The translations under genes and the position numbers were made by a program. The notes below the pieces were generated by a model. That model was not told the origin of the DNA. It did no database searches and saw nothing but the letters and a program-made list of their open reading frames with translations. From NCBI RefSeq assembly GCF_000413055.1, contig NZ_KE332518.1, positions 265,490-329,489 of the forward strand: a DNA stretch of 64,000 bases, in the 5' to 3' direction. Positions 25,525-34,491 of this stretch are shown here, piece after piece (positions within the stretch are counted from its first letter, which is position 1; every line of letters starts with the position of its first letter). This DNA is from Treponema maltophilum ATCC 51939. Lineage in GTDB: Bacteria > Spirochaetota > Spirochaetia > Treponematales > Treponemataceae.

Positions 25525-27108
25525 ATGGGTATTTTACAGCAGCTTATCGATTTTTTTAAATCCTTATTCGCTCAGGAAAAATCCGACATGCCCCAAAAGC
25601 AGCAACTGAGAAAGCTTGAAACGCAGCTTCGGCAAATGAATCCGCCCCTGTATAAAAACGGCGAGCTGCTTCCGGCTTTCGGCGAGCTTATCTTTTTGCT
25701 GTATACGCACACGACGCCCCTGTTTAAACTGCTCGGTTTTATGCGCGCGAGCGAAAACGCCCGCATTAAAAATCGCGTGTACGATATGCTCATAGAAACC
25801 GGCTATATGCAAAACGATCGGCAAAAACTCGCCTCGCTTTCTTACGAAGAGCGCAAGCATAGATTCGAGCAAAGCGGTAACATTCAGCGGGAGGCCGAAT
25901 CGCAAAACCATACTTTGGAAGAACTCATACACATGCTGCGTTCGCCGGCCTTTATTCAAATAGAAGCCACATTAAAAAATCTTGAAATTTTTTACGATTT
26001 GTGCGCGTTTAATTTTATCGCATTTTTAAAAGCGTTCAATCCGGCCTTCGATTCTTTGAATCCCGAAAACACCTTCGCGCCGGTTCTCATAGACAAAACG
26101 GTAACTTTTTTGCAGGATCTGTATTATATTACTTCCGGCCTTGAAATAAACGCTTCGTTGGCGCGCGCCCTTATGGCGATTGCTTCTTCCGCCCAAAACG
26201 ATGCCAAGTTGCCTACCGACGAAGTGGTCGTGCACGTAAAAAAAATCGCCGCCGTGCTTACGAAATTTTTGAACGGCGAAACGCTCAAAGCATGTATCTT
26301 AATCGCCAAAGACGACGCCTCTTTTAAGCCGGATACCGTTTTTGTAAAATCGTCGCCGCTTGCCGATTATGCATCGCGTTTGCGCACGCGTTTTCAGTCG
26401 GAAGAAGAGCGTATAAAAGTCGAGCTGCAGGACAGTCAGCTTGAGCGCGAAACGAAGGACCTGTTCGGCGATACGCCGCTTTTGACTTTGGCTTCATACA
26501 ACGAAGAAAACAACAAACTGTTAAAGCAGGATTCGGCGGTTTCGTTTTTGTGGATAACGCCGATGCAGATTATAAAAACCTTTTTAAGCCGCTTTTTTGA
26601 AGAACAGGTAAAAGGGCTTTTGAACGACATTATTCTCGAAGGTTTTTTTAACAATCCGGAGCAAAAAACGGATTTTTCGTCAACCGTGTATGCATGCAAC
26701 GATGCTCAGCGGATTTTGAACGCGTTTGAACAATCCTTTGCGAAAGGCGCAAAAAACGATATAAACCTGATTATCGGCTACATGAACGACGGGCGCCGCG
26801 ATCCCGAATTTTCGCGCAATTTGGCAGTCATGGTGAACAATGTGAATGCGGAAGCCAAGAATTTCGTGCAAACGCAGGTATCGTATTTTTACGATTTATA
26901 CCGTTATTTGCTGCTTCTTACCGACGATGCAAAAAAGTCCGTTCCGGAAGTTATGTCGAATATAAAATTTTTGTTTACCTCTTCGCGCAACCGCAGCCGC
27001 GTCGATTTTCTTGAACAATCGCTGCCGCAGTGGGCGGCTTTTTTGCTCGTGATGAAAAACTATGCGGTTATCGGGCAGGTGGAACTTCCCGCAAAAGCAA
27101 ACCGATAG
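25525..27108 (+). CDS. Spirochaete-type conserved hypothetical protein (possibly DUF5312)
   Basis: A 527-residue, soluble-looking, mainly helical protein without signal peptide. I believe it belongs to a family seen only in spirochaetes, perhaps DUF5312, but this is from memory. Features are an amphipathic N-terminus (GILQQLIDFFKSLF), then a long helical region with hydrophobic patches and no catalytic motif I recognise. It has its own leaderless promoter and is followed 28 bp later by the rhomboid gene with its own strong ribosome site. Function unknown. Confidence 0.75.
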   Translation: MGILQQLIDFFKSLFAQEKSDMPQKQQLRKLETQLRQMNPPLYKNGELLPAFGELIFLLYTHTTPLFKLLGFMRASENARIKNRVYDMLIETGYMQNDRQKLASLSYEERKHRFEQSGNIQREAESQNHTLEELIHMLRSPAFIQIEATLKNLEIFYDLCAFNFIAFLKAFNPAFDSLNPENTFAPVLIDKTVTFLQDLYYITSGLEINASLARALMAIASSAQNDAKLPTDEVVVHVKKIAAVLTKFLNGETLKACILIAKDDASFKPDTVFVKSSPLADYASRLRTRFQSEEERIKVELQDSQLERETKDLFGDTPLLTLASYNEENNKLLKQDSAVSFLWITPMQIIKTFLSRFFEEQVKGLLNDIILEGFFNNPEQKTDFSSTVYACNDAQRILNAFEQSFAKGAKNDINLIIGYMNDGRRDPEFSRNLAVMVNNVNAEAKNFVQTQVSYFYDLYRYLLLLTDDAKKSVPEVMSNIKFLFTSSRNRSRVDFLEQSLPQWAAFLLVMKNYAVIGQVELPAKANR

Positions 27109-27136
27109 TAGTATCGGGCGTCGATAGGAGGATGCT

Positions 27137-27775
27137 TTGGAACCGAATATACGCCGACGTTTTTCGTATTCATACCGCAACTGCGCTTTAATCATAACCG
27201 CGCTGAACGTGCTCGTTTTTATTTTAACCGAAGCGTACCCGCGCTTGAGTGTCTACTTGTCTTTGAATACGGCTTTGATTGTCCGCGCCCATATGTATTG
27301 GCAGTTTGTAACGTATATGTTCGTGCATGCGAACCTTATGCATTTGATCGGCAATATGTTGGGCGTCGTGTTTTTCGGCATTGCCGTTGAACGTTCCTTG
27401 GGTTCGAAAGAATTTGTGCTTATGTATTTTTTTACGGGAATCGCGTCCGGGGCGCTGTCATTTGCCGTGTATCTTGCGGCGGGCATGCACAATGTGTTTT
27501 TGCTCGGCGCTTCGGGTGCCGTGTTCGGCGTTTTGTTGGTGTTTTCCGTTTTGTTTCCGCGTTCGCGCATATATATTTGGGGCGTTTTGCCCGTTCCGGC
27601 GCCCCTGCTCGTTGTCGGCTTTGCGCTTATTGAAGCCGCCAATCAGCTTTTCGGCGCCCGCTCCGGAGTCGCGCACATGACACACCTTTTCGGCTTTGCG
27701 GCAGCGTGGGCGTATATAAAAATCCGTATGGGACAAAGCCCGTGGAAAATATGGAAAGACGCATACCGGCGCTGA
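27137..27775 (+). CDS. Rhomboid-family intramembrane serine protease
   Basis: A 212-residue membrane protease with about six helices. The catalytic serine is in LGASGAVFGVL and the histidine in MTHLFGFAAAW; the HANLMHLIGNM segment in helix 2 supplies the usual His/Asn. The start is a TTG at 27137, chosen because AGGAGG lies 5 bp before it and no ATG fits before the first helix. Substrates are unknown. The next gene overlaps its 3' end by 25 bp. Confidence 0.87.
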   Translation: MEPNIRRRFSYSYRNCALIITALNVLVFILTEAYPRLSVYLSLNTALIVRAHMYWQFVTYMFVHANLMHLIGNMLGVVFFGIAVERSLGSKEFVLMYFFTGIASGALSFAVYLAAGMHNVFLLGASGAVFGVLLVFSVLFPRSRIYIWGVLPVPAPLLVVGFALIEAANQLFGARSGVAHMTHLFGFAAAWAYIKIRMGQSPWKIWKDAYRR

Positions 27776-28548
27776 AAATCCTTACACCGGCGCCGAAAGA
27801 TTTGTCGCTCAAAAACACGCCGCAAAAAACATTGCGAAAGCGCGCGCCGTTTTTTTTCGTAGCGGGCGTATTGATGTTTTTGTACGGATTTTTCTCCGGC
27901 ACATTTTGCACCCATGCGCAAAACGCGGCATCTTATGAATTTTTGCGCTTCCCGCTGTGGTATCCGATCGACGATCTTCCTTCTTTGCAAAAAACGGGCG
28001 GAAAGGGCAAAAAAGCCTATGAGCCGGCCATTGCCGAACTTAAAGCGCTTGCGCCCTTTATGACCGAAGGCTTGGTGTACGGCTGGCGCTTTTCCTATAC
28101 TCCGTCGGACAAACTGCGCGCCGTTCCCGAATTTTTCGAAGTGCAGCCGATTGTCCGCATCGACGCAGATGACGAACGGCTTTCCTATACCGATGCCGTT
28201 TTCGTTCCCGAATCGAACCGGCTTGAATGCTGGGTTGAGTACCGGCTCAGCGAAGCGATGCGCATCAGGCGCCTTCGCTGGCAGTCGGCAGCCTACCCGA
28301 AAATCGCAGGCAGGGGAGAAGCGCCGATTTCCGCAGGCGGAGACGGCATAAAAGAAGCGTGCCGCATTGCGCTTAAAAACGCGGTGCGCTCTTATGCGCA
28401 AAGCCTCTTAAAAAATAAGCCGAAAGAAATAAGCGGCACCGTACTTTTAACGGACTTGCCCCGCTATTATATAAAAAGCGGAAAGTACTGCGCCGACCTT
28501 GATTTTTTTCTGTTTGTGAGTAAAATAGACGAGTATACGCAATTTTAA
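27751..28548 (+). CDS. Hypothetical exported protein
   Basis: Unrecognised, 265 residues from the ATG giving MERRIPALKIL; the frame is open further upstream inside the rhomboid gene, so the start is uncertain. A hydrophobic segment (FFFVAGVLMFLYGFFSG) about 35 residues in, followed by THAQNA, looks like a signal peptide or anchor after a long basic N-region. The mature part is mixed alpha/beta (VQPIVRIDADDERLSYTDAV, WVEYRLSEAMRIRRLRW). It lies between rhomboid and another exported small protein, so an envelope role is plausible. Confidence 0.65.
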   Translation: MERRIPALKILTPAPKDLSLKNTPQKTLRKRAPFFFVAGVLMFLYGFFSGTFCTHAQNAASYEFLRFPLWYPIDDLPSLQKTGGKGKKAYEPAIAELKALAPFMTEGLVYGWRFSYTPSDKLRAVPEFFEVQPIVRIDADDERLSYTDAVFVPESNRLECWVEYRLSEAMRIRRLRWQSAAYPKIAGRGEAPISAGGDGIKEACRIALKNAVRSYAQSLLKNKPKEISGTVLLTDLPRYYIKSGKYCADLDFFLFVSKIDEYTQF

Positions 28549-28626
28549 TTCGATATGCGGCTGCGGCCGAAAACCGTATGAAACTTCGGTACAGACGGAA
28601 GTTTTTGTTTTGCTTAGGAGGATTGA

Positions 28627-29022
28627 ATGAAAAAGATACTTTTTGGTGTGATTTTTGCTTTGTGCGTCGGAACCGTTTTGTGCGCTCAGATTCCCGAAGA
28701 CTTGAATGTCGTAAAAATCGAAGAAGAAGCAAAAACGGAAGCCGGTCTTCCGTACACGATGACGATTGAATATCTTCCCGCGACCGGTGAAGCGTTTTTT
28801 ACGTTTACGATTAATCAAAGCATGTTTAATCAGGCCGATGCGATGATTGCAATTCGCGACCGTGCGATGAAATTCATTCAGGAAACCGAAGAAAAAGGCG
28901 TGCGCAAGTACTATCATTATGTGTACCGCGGCGCCGATTCCACAAAATACGACGGTGCAAAAAAGAAAGTATATTATACTTCGCGCATTCGGTTTTTGGA
29001 AAAACAGGCAACGGTATATTAA
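28627..29022 (+). CDS. Small exported hypothetical protein
   Basis: A 131-residue protein with a clear signal peptide (MKKILFGVIFALCVGTVLCA, cleavage probably before QIPED). TAGGAGG with good spacing fixes the ATG. The mature domain (ITMTIEYLPATGEAFFTFTI-like strands, then helix QADAMIAIRDRAMKFIQET and a C-terminal YYTSRIRFLEKQATVY strand) suggests a small alpha/beta periplasmic fold. No family recognised. It ends 6 bp before pheS and may share its transcript. Confidence 0.72.
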   Translation: MKKILFGVIFALCVGTVLCAQIPEDLNVVKIEEEAKTEAGLPYTMTIEYLPATGEAFFTFTINQSMFNQADAMIAIRDRAMKFIQETEEKGVRKYYHYVYRGADSTKYDGAKKKVYYTSRIRFLEKQATVY

Positions 29023-29028
29023 ATCGAC

Positions 29029-30585
29029 ATGGACATACAAGCTCTCATAAAAAACCTTCATCCGCTTGAAGTGAAGGTTTTGCTCGCCTATACGGCAAAA
29101 GACGAACTTACCGCCTCCCGGCTTGAAAAAGACCTCGGCTACAAGGAAGGACATGCGAACCAGGCGTTTTCGTGGCTTACGGGAAAAGGACTTGCCGAAG
29201 AAACCGGACGGACGGCGCACACGTATTACGAAATTACCGAACTCGGCCGCAGCGTCGTAAAAATCGGCAGCACGATCGAAGAGCGGTTTGTGAACTTTAT
29301 AAAAGAACACGGCGCGCACATTCTGCCGAAAATCGCGGCGGCGCTGCACATCGAAAATAAAGACATCGGAAGCGCATTCGGCCAGCTTTCAAAAGACGGC
29401 GTTTTGGCGATGAACGACGAAAAGCAGGTTGTCGTAACCGACAAGCCGCTTCCGAAGCGCATTTCGATTGTCAAAGAATTGTTAAAAAGGGCCGCCGCTT
29501 CGGAAAACGGTCAGCTCGACCGGGATTCGCTTTCGCCCGAAGAACAGGACATTATTGCAGGACTTGCAAAAAAGCGCGGTGCGGCGGACAGTCCGTTTAA
29601 AATCGTCGAGCGTGAAACGGTTACGTATAAACTGACCGATTCATCTGCGCCGGTTGCCGAAGCGCTTAAAAAAGCCGGCATTACCGGAAACGAAATCGGA
29701 GAAGTAACGCCTCAATTGCTCGCTTCCGGCGAATGGAAAAACGCAAGCTTCCGCTCGTACAATATCGGCATTCCTCCGGCGCGCGTCATACCCGGCCGCG
29801 CAAACGCTTACGTGTCGTTTTTGGAAAGCGTAAAAGATAAACTCGCTTCGCTCGGCTTTGAAGAATTCGACGGGCCGCTTGTCGAAACGGAATTTTGGAA
29901 CAGCGACGCGCTGTTTATGCCGCAGTTCCACGCGGCGCGCGACATTCACGACGTTTATTACGTAAAAAATCCGATGTACGCAAAAAAAATCGACGAGCCT
30001 TTTTTGTCGAACGTAGCCGCCGCACACGAAAACGGCGGCAATACGGGAAGCCGCGGCTGGAATTATACGTTTGACCGCGATTTTACGCGCCGCCTTATTT
30101 TGCGCAGTCAGGGAACGGTTTTGTCGGCTCATCAGCTTGCGAAAGCCTCGGTTCCGGGAAAATACTTCGGCATTGCGCGCTGTTTCCGCTACGATAAGGT
30201 TGACGCAACCCACTTGTCGGACTTTTATCAAACCGAGGGCATCGTACTCGGCAAAGAAGTAAACCTTAAAACGCTGCTCGGCTTTTTGGAAATGTTCGCC
30301 GTCGAAATTGCGGGGGCAACGGACGTCAAATATGTTCCCGGCTACTTCCCCTTTACCGAGCCTTCAATCGAAGTGCACATAAAACACCCCGTTTTGGGCT
30401 GGTTCGAACTGGGCGGTTCGGGGATATTCCGTTCCGAAGTTACGAAAGCAATGGGCGTTGAAGTTCCCGTTCTTGCGTGGGGTATCGGTATAGACCGCAT
30501 GGCGCTTATGGCGCTGGGTATCAACGATTTGCGCGACCTCTTCAGCACCGACATCGAACAAACGCGCCTTCGCCGCGCTTTATAA
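29029..30585 (+). CDS. pheS: Phenylalanyl-tRNA synthetase alpha subunit, archaeal/eukaryotic type
   Basis: Class II synthetase subunit charging tRNA-Phe. At 518 residues it is much longer than the usual bacterial PheS (about 330-350) and has an N-terminal winged-helix-rich region (about 1-215) typical of archaeal/eukaryotic alpha chains. Catalytic motifs: GPLVETEFWNSDALFMPQFH (motif 1 area), LILRSQGTVLSAHQLA and GIARCFRYDKVDATHLSDFYQ (motif 2), and VPVLAWGIGIDRMALMALG (motif 3). Spirochaetes are known to have acquired this form. The partner pheT is not within this window on either side. Confidence 0.93.
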   Translation: MDIQALIKNLHPLEVKVLLAYTAKDELTASRLEKDLGYKEGHANQAFSWLTGKGLAEETGRTAHTYYEITELGRSVVKIGSTIEERFVNFIKEHGAHILPKIAAALHIENKDIGSAFGQLSKDGVLAMNDEKQVVVTDKPLPKRISIVKELLKRAAASENGQLDRDSLSPEEQDIIAGLAKKRGAADSPFKIVERETVTYKLTDSSAPVAEALKKAGITGNEIGEVTPQLLASGEWKNASFRSYNIGIPPARVIPGRANAYVSFLESVKDKLASLGFEEFDGPLVETEFWNSDALFMPQFHAARDIHDVYYVKNPMYAKKIDEPFLSNVAAAHENGGNTGSRGWNYTFDRDFTRRLILRSQGTVLSAHQLAKASVPGKYFGIARCFRYDKVDATHLSDFYQTEGIVLGKEVNLKTLLGFLEMFAVEIAGATDVKYVPGYFPFTEPSIEVHIKHPVLGWFELGGSGIFRSEVTKAMGVEVPVLAWGIGIDRMALMALGINDLRDLFSTDIEQTRLRRAL

Positions 30586-30597
30586 ACGCAACAATCT

Positions 30598-30891
30598 ATG
30601 ACCGAATCGGAATTGAATGAGCGCGCCGCCGCTCTGGAAGAAAAAAAGCGTTCTCTCGAACGCAGCCGGAATATCTGTTTTTTGGCTTTAGCGTTTATGG
30701 CGTACAATATGTGGAAAGCGATACGCGAAGGAACGCCGCCCGTCTGGTTTTATGCCGCGATGGGACTTATTTTGCTTGCGCTGGCCGCAATCGCTTTTTT
30801 CGCTCACAAAGGTTCGCTTAAAGCTTCTTCGGAGCTTGCCGAATTGCGGCAAAACAAGCCGAAAGAAGAACCCTCCGCTTTTGATGTATAA
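30598..30891 (+). CDS. Small membrane protein
   Basis: A 97-residue protein downstream of pheS with a 12-bp gap. It has a charged helix (MTESELNERAAALEEKKRSL), then two hydrophobic segments (NICFLALAFMAYNMWKAI and WFYAAMGLILLALAAIAFFA) and a charged tail ending EEPSAFDV. Unrecognised. No ribosome site is obvious. It probably rides on the pheS transcript. Confidence 0.55.
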   Translation: MTESELNERAAALEEKKRSLERSRNICFLALAFMAYNMWKAIREGTPPVWFYAAMGLILLALAAIAFFAHKGSLKASSELAELRQNKPKEEPSAFDV

Positions 30892-30949
30892 AACCGTGCG
30901 GCGCGAACCGGAACGTATGCGGATTTTATTTTAAAGCCGCCGGTTTTCG

Positions 30950-32455
30950 CTACTTTTTTATCCAGCCGCGCGAACGGTCGACCGCGCGCTTCCAGCCGGC
31001 ATACAGTTCTTCGCGCTTTTCATCGCTCATGTGCGGCGTAAACAAACGGTCGGTTTGCCAATGCGCCAAAATATCGTCTTTGTTTTTCCAAAATCCGACC
31101 GCCAAACCCGCCAAAAAAGCCGCTCCGAGCGCCGTCGTTTCAACGTTTTTGGGGCGACACACGCTTGTGTTCATTATGTCGGCTTGGAACTGGAGCATAA
31201 TATTGCTTACGCTCGCGCCTCCGTCGACCTTTAACGAGGCAACCGGCTGAGATGCGTCTTCGGCCATGCAGTTTATAACGTCTTTTACCTGATAGCAAAT
31301 CGCTTCCAAAACCGCCCGGCAAATATGCGCTTTTTTTACGCCGCGCGTAAGGCCGATAATCGTACCGCGCGCATACATGTCCCAATAGGGGCTGCCCAAA
31401 CCGGTAAAGGCCGGCACTATGTATACGCCGTTTGAATCGGGAACCGATTCGGCCAAGCGGTCGATTTCGGGAGCCGAAGAAATAAGTTCAAGTTCGTCGC
31501 GCAGCCACTTTATCGTTGCGCCGCCCATAAAAATACTGCCCTCCAAAGCGTACTGCACTTCGTCGTTTATGCCGAGCGCAATGGTGGTAAGGAGCTTGTT
31601 TTTTGATACGACCGGAACCGAGCCGGTGTTCATAAGCATAAAGCAGCCCGTTCCGTACGTGTTTTTGACGTCGCCCTTGTTAAAGCAGCCTTGCCCGAAC
31701 AAAGCCGACTGTTGGTCGCCGACGGCCGAAGCGAGCGGAATCGAAAAGCCGCACACTTGTTCGCTTGTATTGCAGTACACTTCGCTGGAATTGCGTACTT
31801 CGGGCAGCATGCAAAGCGGTATGTTGAGCAGGTTTAAAAGATCTTTGTCCCAGCCGCCTGCATAAATATTGTACAACATGGTGCGGCTTGCATTTGTAAC
31901 GTCCGTAACGTGGCGTTTCCCGCCGCTGAGTTTCCATATAAGCCAGGTATCGATGGTGCCTGCAAGGATTTCACCGTTTTGCGCGCGAGCGCGCAAACCT
32001 TCAACATTGTCTAAAATCCATTTTATTTTTGTTGCCGAAAAATACGCGTCGAGCAAAAGTCCGGTTTTTTCGCGGATAACTTCATTCATGCCTTCTTTAC
32101 GCAAATGTTCGCACAAGCCGGCCGTTCTGCGGCACTGCCACACGACGGCGCGGTATACGGGTTTTCCCGTCGCCTTGTCCCACAGCACAACCGTTTCGCG
32201 CTGATTCGTAATGCCCGCCGCGGCAATATCCGAAGCGCGTATGCCGAATTTTTGTTCGGCTTTTTGCACCGTTTCTTTCATGACGGCGAGCTGGCATTCA
32301 AAAAGCTCTTCGGCATCGTGTTCGACCCAGCCGGGCTGCGGATAGTATTGCGTAAATTCTTTGTTGCACGAAAGCAGCGGCTGCGCGTCCGCATTATATA
32401 AAATCGCGCGGGAACTGGTCGTTCCCTGATCGAGGGCTAAAATGTAATCGTTCAT
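30950..32455 (-). CDS. glpK: Glycerol kinase
   Basis: ATP-dependent phosphorylation of glycerol to glycerol 3-phosphate. From the ATG at 32455 the protein has 501 residues, as in E. coli (502), starting MNDYILALDQGTTSSRA; longer upstream frames add nothing conserved. FGGY-family motifs include TIDTWLIWKLSGG, GSIFMGGATIKWLRD, VPAFTGLGSPYWDMYARG and VDGGASVSN. No glpF or glpD is adjacent. TACAAT ends 7 bp before the ATG and there is no Shine-Dalgarno, indicating a leaderless or nearly leaderless mRNA. Confidence 0.95.
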   Translation of the reverse strand: MNDYILALDQGTTSSRAILYNADAQPLLSCNKEFTQYYPQPGWVEHDAEELFECQLAVMKETVQKAEQKFGIRASDIAAAGITNQRETVVLWDKATGKPVYRAVVWQCRRTAGLCEHLRKEGMNEVIREKTGLLLDAYFSATKIKWILDNVEGLRARAQNGEILAGTIDTWLIWKLSGGKRHVTDVTNASRTMLYNIYAGGWDKDLLNLLNIPLCMLPEVRNSSEVYCNTSEQVCGFSIPLASAVGDQQSALFGQGCFNKGDVKNTYGTGCFMLMNTGSVPVVSKNKLLTTIALGINDEVQYALEGSIFMGGATIKWLRDELELISSAPEIDRLAESVPDSNGVYIVPAFTGLGSPYWDMYARGTIIGLTRGVKKAHICRAVLEAICYQVKDVINCMAEDASQPVASLKVDGGASVSNIMLQFQADIMNTSVCRPKNVETTALGAAFLAGLAVGFWKNKDDILAHWQTDRLFTPHMSDEKREELYAGWKRAVDRSRGWIKK

Positions 32456-32462
32456 ACAGTCC

Positions 32463-32490
32463 ATTGTATCACAGGAAAAGAATTTTACAA
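32463..32490 (-). promoter_or_regulatory. Leaderless promoter of glpK
   Basis: TTGTAA (32485-32490), 16-bp spacer, TACAAT (32463-32468), then 7 bp to the ATG at 32455. Confidence 0.68.
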
Positions 32491-32596
32491 GAGGGGTTCC
32501 GTTGGAAATTTTTATAATGCGGAATCCCGGAATTGTAAAAAATCGGTAATCAATGGTGTTGAGCAGGAATACCTTATGCATACCTTATGCACCCTG

Positions 32597-32625
32597 TTTA
32601 CAAAAACGGCGTTTTATGGTATCGT
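32597..32625 (+). promoter_or_regulatory. Promoter of tRNA-Val
   Basis: TTTACA (32597-32602), 17-bp spacer, TATCGT (32620-32625), ten bases before the tRNA 5' end. Confidence 0.55.
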
Positions 32626-32634
32626 ACTTTTTGC

Positions 32635-32706
32635 GGACGATTAACTCAGCGGTAGAGTGCTACCTTCACACGGTAGAAGTCACTGGTTCAAATCCAGTAT
32701 CGTCCA
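32635..32706 (+). tRNA. tRNA-Val (anticodon CAC)
   Basis: A complete cloverleaf folds by hand. Acceptor GGACGAT (32635-32641) pairs with ATCGTCC (32699-32705), discriminator A. The D stem is ACTC/GAGT, the anticodon stem CTACC/GGTAG with loop TTCACAC (anticodon CAC), the variable loop AAGTC, and the T stem ACTGG/CCAGT with loop TTCAAAT. CCA is not encoded. It decodes GUG valine codons. It stands alone, with no tRNA or rRNA neighbour. Confidence 0.93.
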
Positions 32707-32751
32707 GACAATCTTGTTTCCCGTCATCTCATCTGCACTACTTCATTGTCC

Positions 32752-32780
32752 TTGCACAAGAAAGCGTAACATGTTACACT
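32752..32780 (+). promoter_or_regulatory. Promoter of the 32821 gene with a palindrome in the spacer
   Basis: TTGCAC (32752-32757), 17-bp spacer, TACACT (32775-32780). GTAACATGTTAC (32766-32777) is a perfect 12-bp palindrome across the spacer and -10, a possible operator. Confidence 0.6.
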
Positions 32781-32820
32781 GATTAAAACCATGCGGTCAG
32801 CATTTTAAAAGGACGTTGAT

Positions 32821-34485
32821 ATGAGTGATGAATTAGCTCCCGAAATTGCGGCTTTGCTTGAAAATGCCGAAGCTGATTTGGCGGCGGACGAAGAAATCGA
32901 ACAAAATCACGAAGAAGATCTTACCGTAGATCCTGCAAACCTGAAACCGACCGCTCCGTGGGCGCCCGTCAACTTGCTCATCAAACATTTTCAGCCGGTA
33001 GAGCGTTTTTTTTCCGATACGTACACGACGCAGGTTTTTAACGACGCGTCCTATTACAAGGTTGCGCTCTCGGGTGAAAAAGAAGGCGCTCAGCGCCTGC
33101 ACACGGTTTTGTCCAAATATTTGAATTGTCAGGACGCAAAAGACCGTACGGTTTTGCGCCAGCAGCTGGTTACGGCTTATTGGGAATTCGTGCGTTCCCT
33201 CGCGCCGAAGATGGCGAGCCGCTCGACTCCCGAAATAAAAAAGATGGTGCTGCGCTACGGGGTTGTTTTGCCGTCTTTATTTACGACCGAGCAAAAGGAT
33301 ATGTTTTCCAAAGCGATTGTGGAAAACGTTTCGAACGAACCGGTTTATTATCTTGACGAATGGTTCCGCGATATTGCCGCGGGTCGCATAAAGATTTCGG
33401 CTACCGACGAATCGCCCGTGCGCAAAAAACCTGCTGCGGGAAGCGCCGAAGAAGCCGCGCGCATTATGCAGCTTAAAACGAAGAACGCGGGAAAACTGCA
33501 ATCGGCCGAAAACTTTTTAACGATGAAAGAAAGCGAGCGCGCCATGCTTGAGGCGGAAATACGATCCCGCATAGACATCGTCTTCGATCATCCGCCGATT
33601 ATGGGTGCCGAACCTCACAAGCAGCCGCTTTCCGAAATGCAAAAACGAATCGTATTCGAAATAAACGAACGGCTGCGCGCTTTTTTAAAAAACGATAAAG
33701 AACTGACTTCTTATGCCGCCGAGTTTGAAGAAGCGAAAGAAATTTCCAATTCGTTGGAACAAAAGCTTGCATCCGGCGCCGAACAAAACGTGGAAGTAAG
33801 CAGTTCCGAAATCGATACCGAAATAACGACGGTACGCCAAATGGCAAAGATGACCGTCGGGCGGCAGGGAAATCAGTTTCCGATTTTTACGCGCGAGTTT
33901 TTTCACTGTATTCCGCGCGAAACCGGCTTCCGTGAAAACGTCATCGATATTATGTCGTGGATAGAATCGGTTGACCCGACCGCTTTTTGCCGCATGCATA
34001 AAAACGTGCTGAACCGAATCGTTCCCTTCGTTATTTTAATTCCGACCTACGGCGAATTCGGCTTTTGCTGGGAGCCCTTCGACCGCTACAACCGCATTAC
34101 GAGCCGCGGCCGCATCGTTATTCCGATGTACCCGAAAAGTTTAAAAGCCGCTTTGCTTATGGCCGTTGCCGATTTACGCTGGCAGGTTGCAAAGGAAAAG
34201 GCCTCATATTATTGGATGGAAGAAGGCTTGACCGGACAGTATTATCAGTGGTTTGTGTCGGAAAAACTGAAAGGCGACATAAAAGATTATTTTATAAAAG
34301 ATTATCTTTTGTGGATGACTAAGGAAAGCGAAGGCGTGCAGCGCCTCGAAAAGGACATCCGCGGGATTTTTTGGCGCCACATGCCTTTTGCTCAAGAGGT
34401 AAAAGAAAAACTGCGCACGCGAAGCCTTGTGTATCAGGAACTGTATCAGCGCGACCTTAACCGCGCCATGTCCGACGGATATTGA
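32821..34485 (+). CDS. Spirochaete-type conserved hypothetical protein
   Basis: A 554-residue soluble protein I cannot assign. An acidic N-terminus (about 1-40, many E/D) is followed by a helical domain, a charged linker near 200-240, and a more hydrophobic C-terminal half containing FHCIPRETGFRENVIDIMSW, FVILIPTYGEFGFCWEPFD and RGRIVIPMYPKSLKAALLMA. AAAGGA with normal spacing supports the ATG, and it has its own promoter. No membrane segment or catalytic motif was recognised. Likely a spirochaete-restricted cytoplasmic protein. Confidence 0.75.
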   Translation: MSDELAPEIAALLENAEADLAADEEIEQNHEEDLTVDPANLKPTAPWAPVNLLIKHFQPVERFFSDTYTTQVFNDASYYKVALSGEKEGAQRLHTVLSKYLNCQDAKDRTVLRQQLVTAYWEFVRSLAPKMASRSTPEIKKMVLRYGVVLPSLFTTEQKDMFSKAIVENVSNEPVYYLDEWFRDIAAGRIKISATDESPVRKKPAAGSAEEAARIMQLKTKNAGKLQSAENFLTMKESERAMLEAEIRSRIDIVFDHPPIMGAEPHKQPLSEMQKRIVFEINERLRAFLKNDKELTSYAAEFEEAKEISNSLEQKLASGAEQNVEVSSSEIDTEITTVRQMAKMTVGRQGNQFPIFTREFFHCIPRETGFRENVIDIMSWIESVDPTAFCRMHKNVLNRIVPFVILIPTYGEFGFCWEPFDRYNRITSRGRIVIPMYPKSLKAALLMAVADLRWQVAKEKASYYWMEEGLTGQYYQWFVSEKLKGDIKDYFIKDYLLWMTKESEGVQRLEKDIRGIFWRHMPFAQEVKEKLRTRSLVYQELYQRDLNRAMSDGY

Positions 34486-34491
34486 TTGTTT

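Noticed and set aside
27643-29349. Long minus-strand frames (252 and 300 codons) opposite the rhomboid-pheS region
   Set aside because: They are arginine/phenylalanine-rich shadows of well-supported plus-strand genes with signal peptides and ribosome sites.
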